DNA from: Candidatus Rokuibacteriota bacterium | Lineage (GTDB): Bacteria; Methylomirabilota; Methylomirabilia; Rokubacteriales; CSP1-6 | DNA: 64,000 nt | Direction of reading: 5' to 3' | NCBI GenBank assembly: GCA_003220225.1 | Contig: QHRU01000035.1 | Span: 124,001 to 188,000 of the forward strand | Shown here: one piece after another, positions 56,270 to 64,000 of the stretch | How the letters are laid out: each line of letters starts with the position of its first letter | How positions within the stretch are numbered: the first letter of the stretch is position 1 | The notes under the pieces: model-generated | What the model was told of the DNA's origin: nothing | Databases searched by the model: none | Seen by the model: the letters and a program-made list of their open reading frames with translations, nothing else | Made by a program: the position numbers and the translations under genes

Positions 56270-58141
56270 GTGAGTACGACGACACTCGACGACAAGCTCA
56301 CCCGCCTTCCCGACCGACCTGGCGTCTACCTGTATCGCGACGCCAAGGCCCAGGTCATCTACGTCGGCAAGGCGGCCTCGCTGCGGGGCCGCGTCCGCTC
56401 CTACTTCCAGGAGTCGCGGCCGCGCGACGCGAAGACCGACGCGCTGGTCCGCCAGATCGCCGACCTCGAGTACATCGTGACCGACAACGAGCTCGAGGCG
56501 CTGATGCTGGAGGCGAACCTGGTGCGCAAGCACCGGCCCCGCTACAACATCATCCTGAGAGACGACAAGCATTACCCATTTCTGAAACTGACGACAAACG
56601 AGGCGTTTCCCCGGCTCCTGGTCGCCCGGCGGGTGCAGAGCGACGGCGCGCTGTATTTCGGTCCCTTCTACCCGGCCACGGCCATGCGCGAGACGCTGCG
56701 GCTCACGCGCCAGCTCTTTCCGCTGCGCACGTGCTCGATCGAGATCGACGGGACGCTGCCGCGGCCGTGCATCCAGTACGCGATCCATCGCTGCAACGCG
56801 CCGTGCACGGGCTGGGAGACGCGCGAGGGCTACGCGCAGACGGCCCGCGACGTCCAGCGCTTCCTGGAGGGCAAGAACGACGACCTGGCGCTCACGCTCA
56901 CGCGGCAGATGGAGGAGGCGGCCACCGAGCAGAAGTTCGAGCGCGCCGCCGTGCTGCGCGACCAGATCCAGTCGCTCAACAAGGTGCGCGAGCGCCAGAA
57001 GATCATCTCGACCGAGGAGGTCGACCAGGACGTCCTCGGCGTCGTCCGCCAGGGCAACGACGCGTGCGTCGAGCTGTTCTTCGTGCGCAAGGGCCGGCTG
57101 GTCGGCCAGGAAGCGTTCTTCTTCGACAAGGTGGCGGGATGGAGCGACGGCGAGATCCTGTCGGCCTTCGTCCGCCAGTTCTACGCCAAGCCGGTGACGC
57201 CGGCGCCCGAGGTGCTCGTCTCCGACGAGATTCCGGAGCGCGAGCTGATCGAGCAGTGGCTGAGCGGTGTCGCGAGGAGCCGCGTGCAGGTGCTGGCGCC
57301 CCAGCGCGGCGGCAAGCGGGAGTTCGTGGCCATGGCCGAGGCCAACGCCGCCATCGCGCTGCAGAACCACCTGCTGTCGCGCGGCAACCGCCAGCAGCTC
57401 GTGCAGGAGGAGCTGACGCGCGCCCTGAGCCTGCCCGGCCTGCCCAACCGCATCGAGGGCTACGACATCTCCAACATCCAGGGCACCGAGCAGGTCGGCT
57501 CCATGGTGGTGTGGGAGAACGGCGGGATGAAGAAGGACGACTACAAGCGCTTCAAGATCCGCACCGTCAGCGGCGCCGACGACTTCGGGTCGCTGCGCGA
57601 GGTGCTGGGCCGGCGCTTCGGCCACGCGCTCGAGCAGGGGAGCGTGCTCCCCGACCTCGTCCTCATCGACGGCGGCCGCGGCCAGCTCAACGTCGGGCTG
57701 CAGGTGCTCCAGGATCTCGGGCTCGACTGGATCCCCGTTGTCGCGCTCGCCAAGCAGCAGGAGGAAGTCTACGCCGCCGACAGCCGTGAGCCGCTGCTGC
57801 TCGATCCGACGTCTCCCGCGCTGCACACGCTGCAGAAGATCCGGGACGAGGCGCACCGTTTCGCGATCACCTATCACAAGAAACTGCGCGGCCAGCGCAC
57901 GATCCAGTCCGCGCTCGACGCCATCCCCGGCGTGGGGCCGACCATCCGCACGAGCCTGCTCAAGACGCTGGGCTCGGCGCGCCGCGTGCGGGAGTCGTCG
58001 GTGGCCGAGCTGGCCGCCGTGCCGAAGGTCACGCCGAAGATGGCGCAGAAGATCTACGAGCACTTCCACCCGCCTGAGACGGCGGAGGCCGAGCCCGCGG
58101 CGCCGGCGGCAGGGGAACCGCCGCAGGCCATCCGCGGTTGA
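56270..58141 (+). CDS. uvrC: excinuclease ABC subunit C
   Basis: PDRPGVYLYRDAKAQVIYVGKAASLRGRVRSYFQ (GIY-YIG), EGYDISNIQGTEQVGSMVVWENG, LVLIDGGRGQLN, HhH IPGVGPTIRTSLLKTLGS. Confidence 0.96.
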   Translation: MSTTTLDDKLTRLPDRPGVYLYRDAKAQVIYVGKAASLRGRVRSYFQESRPRDAKTDALVRQIADLEYIVTDNELEALMLEANLVRKHRPRYNIILRDDKHYPFLKLTTNEAFPRLLVARRVQSDGALYFGPFYPATAMRETLRLTRQLFPLRTCSIEIDGTLPRPCIQYAIHRCNAPCTGWETREGYAQTARDVQRFLEGKNDDLALTLTRQMEEAATEQKFERAAVLRDQIQSLNKVRERQKIISTEEVDQDVLGVVRQGNDACVELFFVRKGRLVGQEAFFFDKVAGWSDGEILSAFVRQFYAKPVTPAPEVLVSDEIPERELIEQWLSGVARSRVQVLAPQRGGKREFVAMAEANAAIALQNHLLSRGNRQQLVQEELTRALSLPGLPNRIEGYDISNIQGTEQVGSMVVWENGGMKKDDYKRFKIRTVSGADDFGSLREVLGRRFGHALEQGSVLPDLVLIDGGRGQLNVGLQVLQDLGLDWIPVVALAKQQEEVYAADSREPLLLDPTSPALHTLQKIRDEAHRFAITYHKKLRGQRTIQSALDAIPGVGPTIRTSLLKTLGSARRVRESSVAELAAVPKVTPKMAQKIYEHFHPPETAEAEPAAPAAGEPPQAIRG

Positions 58142-58182
58142 CTGCTAGAATGTTGCGCTGTGTTCCGAGGGGGTGAGTCCAA

Positions 58183-58440
58183 ATGAGGAAGCTCCTGACC
58201 GTCACGGCCGTGGCCGTGAGTCTCGCGCTGACGAGTGGCGTCGCGCTCGCCAGCTCCTGTCCGAAAATCATCAAGGAGGGCCGCGACGCGGCCGCCACGA
58301 TGAAGGCCGACGATCCCAAGGTGAAGGCGGCCGTCGCCAAGCTGGACGAGGCCCAGAAGCTGCACGACGGCGGCAAGCACGCCGACTCGATGGCCAAGGC
58401 CAACGAGGCCCTCGCCGACCTCGGCGTGAAAAAGCAGTAA
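58183..58440 (+). CDS. small secreted hypothetical protein
   Basis: 85 aa, signal peptide MRKLLTVTAVAVSLALTSGVALA; GGGGGTGAG upstream. Confidence 0.65.
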   Translation: MRKLLTVTAVAVSLALTSGVALASSCPKIIKEGRDAAATMKADDPKVKAAVAKLDEAQKLHDGGKHADSMAKANEALADLGVKKQ

Positions 58441-58463
58441 CGGTTCGGCAACTGTCCGGGGGT

Positions 58464-58500
58464 ATGGGGGGCCCTTCGAGGCCCCCCATTCCAATATTGG
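58464..58500 (+). terminator. strong GC hairpin followed by palindrome
   Basis: ATGGGGGGCC-cttcga-GGCCCCCCAT then CCAATATTGG. Confidence 0.55.
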
Positions 58501-58636
58501 GTACCCCCCGGCACGCAGCCACGCGCCACCCTGCACGCAGCCACGCGCCCGTCGCGACGCCCGGCACACATTGGGCCGCGCGCCGGCCTGCGGTCACGCG
58601 CGGCTTTTCGCCGCATCCCTGCTAAAATTCAGTCCG

Positions 58637-61116
<2,480 letters not shown>

Positions 61117-61120
<4 letters not shown>

Positions 61121-61629
61121 CGCCTCCCCGCCTCGGCGTGCTGGTGCTGGCCGTCGCGGCCCTGGGTCTCGGCGCGTGCGGCTACTCGTTCCGCGGCACG
61201 CTGCCGTCCCACGTCCGCACGGTCGCCGTGCCGATCTTCCTCAACCGCACGCAGGAGCCGGGCGTAGAGTCGATCATCACGCGGGCGGTCGTCCAGGCGT
61301 TCGCGACCAACGGCCGGCTCCGTGTCACGCGGCCGGCGGACGCCGACGCGATCCTCGAAGGTGAGATCACGAGCTACGGCGTCCAGGGCATCGCCTTCGA
61401 CGAGACGCTCAACGTCCAGCAGTATCGGCTCCTGGTGGTCCTCAACCTCCGGATGCGCGACGTGCGGCGCAGTGAGGTCCTCTTCCAGCAGACCGGCGTG
61501 ACGGAGCAGGCCGACTTCCGCGTGGTCGGCCCGGTCTCGTCGACGATCGCGCGCGAGGAGACGGCGCTGAGCCAGGCGGCGGCCGAGATCGCGCGCTCGA
61601 TCGTGAGCCTCGCGATCGACCGCTTCTGA
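61117..61629 (+). CDS. lptE: LPS assembly lipoprotein LptE
   Basis: Lipobox LGACGYSFRG; TVAVPIFLNRTQEPGVESIITRAVVQAF; position between leuS and holA. Confidence 0.87.
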
Positions 61630-61640
61630 CCGGCGGCCCG

Positions 61641-62648
61641 ATGGACTACGCCGGCTTCGTCCAGGCCGCCGGCCGCGGCCAGCCGCCGCCGATCGCGCTC
61701 CTGCACGGACCCGACCCCCAGCTGCTCGACGACGCGCTGGCCGCCGCCACGCGCGGGCTCTTCCGTGCCGCGGGCGAGGCCGCGCTCGGCCGGGAGGTCT
61801 TCGAGGGGGCGGAGGCCTCCGTCGACGATGTCGTGCGCGCCGCGAGCACGCTGCCCTTCATGACCGGGATGCGGCTCGTCATCGTCCGCCGCGGCCAGGC
61901 GCTGCCCGTGAAGGGCGCCGACGCGCTCGCGGCGTACGCGCGCGACCCGAACCCGTCGAGCTGTCTCCTGCTGCTCGCCGACGAGTCGCTCGCCGCATCC
62001 CGCGATCGCCGCGCCGACCACTGGCTGCTGACGGCCGTGCCCCCCGCGGCCGTGGTGACGCTGCCGACGCGTGAGGGCCGCTCCGCGGAGACCTGGCTGC
62101 GGCAGCGTGCGGCCGCCGAGGGACTGACGGTGAGCGACGAGGCCGCGCGACTGCTCGTGCAGTGGGTGGGCGACGACGGCGCCAGCCTGCTCGGCGAGGC
62201 GCGCAAGGCGGCGCTGGCCGGCGGCAGCGACAACGCCGCCGTCGGAGTGAAGGAGGTCACCGCCGTCGTGGGCGAGCACCGCCTGAGCGGTGTCTTCGAT
62301 CTCACGCGCGCCGTGCAGCGCCGCGAGGTCGGCGTCGCGCTCCGGACGCTCGACCGGTTGCTCGCGACCGAGGAGCCGATGCGGCTGCTGGCGCTGCTCA
62401 CCGCCGACGTGCGCGCGACGCTCACCGTGGCCGACCTCACGGCGCGTGGGCAGCGCGCGGAGGAGATCGCACGCGTCGTGCGCAAGCCGGCGCCCGTCGT
62501 CGACGCCATCGCGCGTGGGCCCGCCGCCGCGCCGGCGCCGATCCTGGCGCGTCGGCTCGAGCGGTGCTGGGAGGCTGAGCGGCGTCTGAAGTCGAGCGGC
62601 GAGCCGCACGCCGAGCTCACCGCGCTCGTGCTCGACCTCTGCCGGTGA
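61641..62648 (+). CDS. holA: DNA polymerase III subunit delta
   Basis: ALLHGPDPQLLDDALAAATRG, AASTLPFMTGMRLVIVR, GDDGASLLGEARKAAL; last residues AELTALVLDLCR. Confidence 0.85.
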   Translation: MDYAGFVQAAGRGQPPPIALLHGPDPQLLDDALAAATRGLFRAAGEAALGREVFEGAEASVDDVVRAASTLPFMTGMRLVIVRRGQALPVKGADALAAYARDPNPSSCLLLLADESLAASRDRRADHWLLTAVPPAAVVTLPTREGRSAETWLRQRAAAEGLTVSDEAARLLVQWVGDDGASLLGEARKAALAGGSDNAAVGVKEVTAVVGEHRLSGVFDLTRAVQRREVGVALRTLDRLLATEEPMRLLALLTADVRATLTVADLTARGQRAEEIARVVRKPAPVVDAIARGPAAAPAPILARRLERCWEAERRLKSSGEPHAELTALVLDLCR

Positions 62649-64000
62649 GCGCCCGGGCGCGTCGCGCGCTCGCGGCGTCCGTCGCGCTCGCTGCGCTCGC
62701 GGCCGCGGGCGCCGCGGCCGCGGCCCCGGGCCTCGCCGCCGCCCAGGGCGCGTGTCCCGGCTGCGTCGTCGCCGGCGCCGGCAAGGTACCGCTCACCGTG
62801 CCCGAGGGCACGCCGCTGGCGGGCTACGGCGGCTTTCACCGTCGCCTCGTCGTGCCCGACGTGCTCGATCGCTATCCGCACGCGTTCTGGTTCAAGCCGG
62901 GCCGCGCCGAGCGCGACCCGCTGGCCGCGCGGGCGCTCGTGCTGGAGCGCGATGGCACGCGGGTGGTGTGGGTGACGGTGGACCTCGTCGCGGTGGACCG
63001 CGCGTTCACCGAGACGGTCGCCACGCGGCTCGCGCGTGCCGGGGCGCGTCCCGGCGCCTTGATCGTCTCGGCCTCGCACACGCACTCGGGCCCCGGCGCG
63101 TTCGTGGAGTCCGCGCTCATGGGCTTCGTCGCGGCGGACCGCGAGGACGCGGCCGTGCGCGAGGCGCTGGTGGCGGCGGTGGTCGAGGCCGTGCGCCGCG
63201 CCGACGGCGGCCGCGGGCCCGCGCGCGTCGCCCTCGGCGTCGCCGCCGCGCCCCCGGTCGTGCGCAGCCGGCTCGGCGGACCCCTCGATCCCGAGGTGGC
63301 CGTGCTCGCCGTGCGACGCGCGGACGGCGCGCCGGTGGCGCTCGTCTGGAACTTCGCGATCCACGGCACGATGCTCGGCGCGCGGAACCTCCGCCTGTCC
63401 GGCGACGTGATGGGCGCCGCCTCGGAGGCGCTGGAGCACGCGGTCCACGCGCCCGCGCTCTTCGTGAACGGCGCCGTGGGCGATGTGAGTCCGGCCCGCC
63501 ACGGCAGCCGCGCGCTCGGCGAGGTCGCGTCGGCGCTGGCGGACGCCGTGCGCGTCGCGTGGGAGCGCGCGACGCCGGTCGGCGCGGGCCGACTCGTCGC
63601 GCGCGTGGTCAGGGTGGACCTGCCGGCGCCACGGCTCTCGCTCCGCAACTGCCTCGGCGGGTGGATGCCGGCCGTCCTCACCGTGCCGCTCGACGGCGCC
63701 CTGCCGAGCGAGACGACGCTGACGGCGGTGGCGCTCGGCGACACGGCGTGGGTGGCGCTGCCCGGCGAGCCTGCCACCGCCCTCGGTCTTCGCATCAAGG
63801 CCGAGGCGCGGCGGAGCTTTCGTCACGCCTTCGTCGCGGGCGTGTCGAACGACTACGTCGGCTATCTCGTGACGGCGACGGACTACGGGCGGCCGACGTA
63901 CGTGACGTGCAGCTCGTTCTACGGCGCGGACACCGGCGACCGCCTCGCCGAGCGCGCGAGCGCGCTGCTGCGCGAGCTGCACGCGGCGGGACGCGGACGA
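62645..64000 (+). CDS. neutral/alkaline ceramidase-like N-terminal domain protein, 3' truncated by window edge
   Basis: Signal peptide; GKVPLTVPEGTPLAGYGGF, SASHTHSGPGAFVES, WNFAIHGTMLGARNLRLSGDVMG, FVNGAVGDVSPARHG. Confidence 0.75.
   Translation, partial: MSARARRALAASVALAALAAAGAAAAAPGLAAAQGACPGCVVAGAGKVPLTVPEGTPLAGYGGFHRRLVVPDVLDRYPHAFWFKPGRAERDPLAARALVLERDGTRVVWVTVDLVAVDRAFTETVATRLARAGARPGALIVSASHTHSGPGAFVESALMGFVAADREDAAVREALVAAVVEAVRRADGGRGPARVALGVAAAPPVVRSRLGGPLDPEVAVLAVRRADGAPVALVWNFAIHGTMLGARNLRLSGDVMGAASEALEHAVHAPALFVNGAVGDVSPARHGSRALGEVASALADAVRVAWERATPVGAGRLVARVVRVDLPAPRLSLRNCLGGWMPAVLTVPLDGALPSETTLTAVALGDTAWVALPGEPATALGLRIKAEARRSFRHAFVAGVSNDYVGYLVTATDYGRPTYVTCSSFYGADTGDRLAERASALLRELHAAGRGR

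Overview
High-GC bacterial chromosomal window, densely coding, with no rRNA, tRNA, CRISPR array or transposase that I can support. Lineage looks like a deep-branching soil/sediment phylum such as Rokubacteria/Methylomirabilota, but this is inference from gene content only. About 65 genes are called; most of the other long ORFs in the track are high-GC antisense or out-of-frame artefacts. Recognisable blocks: lactate-utilisation lutB-lutC; trxB; nadX; rmuC; tandem TPP-dependent enzymes; a compact aryl-polyene-like fatty-acid cluster; corA/panE; a heterodimeric ABC exporter plus an alkyltransferase-like protein; nfo/nth; a MacAB-TolC-like tripartite efflux system; B12-dependent nrdJ; uvrB-uvrC; leuS-lptE-holA; and a truncated ceramidase-like gene at the right edge. 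Main discovery: two genes that the ORF track splits at an in-frame TGA look like selenoprotein genes. One is a PCYCGC-motif protein with a U-x-x-C motif at 11484-11999; the other is a peroxiredoxin with Sec at the peroxidatic position at 32808-33272. Each has a hairpin about 20 nt after the UGA with G as the second base of a 4-nt loop. Other notable patterns: (i) at least 14 start codons lying 6-9 nt downstream of a -10-like hexamer (leaderless transcription candidates), including a back-to-back pair with overlapping -10 boxes; (ii) CTG start codons in CTGA overlaps; (iii) three helically phased DnaA-box-like repeats upstream of nrdJ; (iv) a Spy/LTxxQ-like insertion in the MacA-type adaptor; (v) an orphan GroES-like protein.
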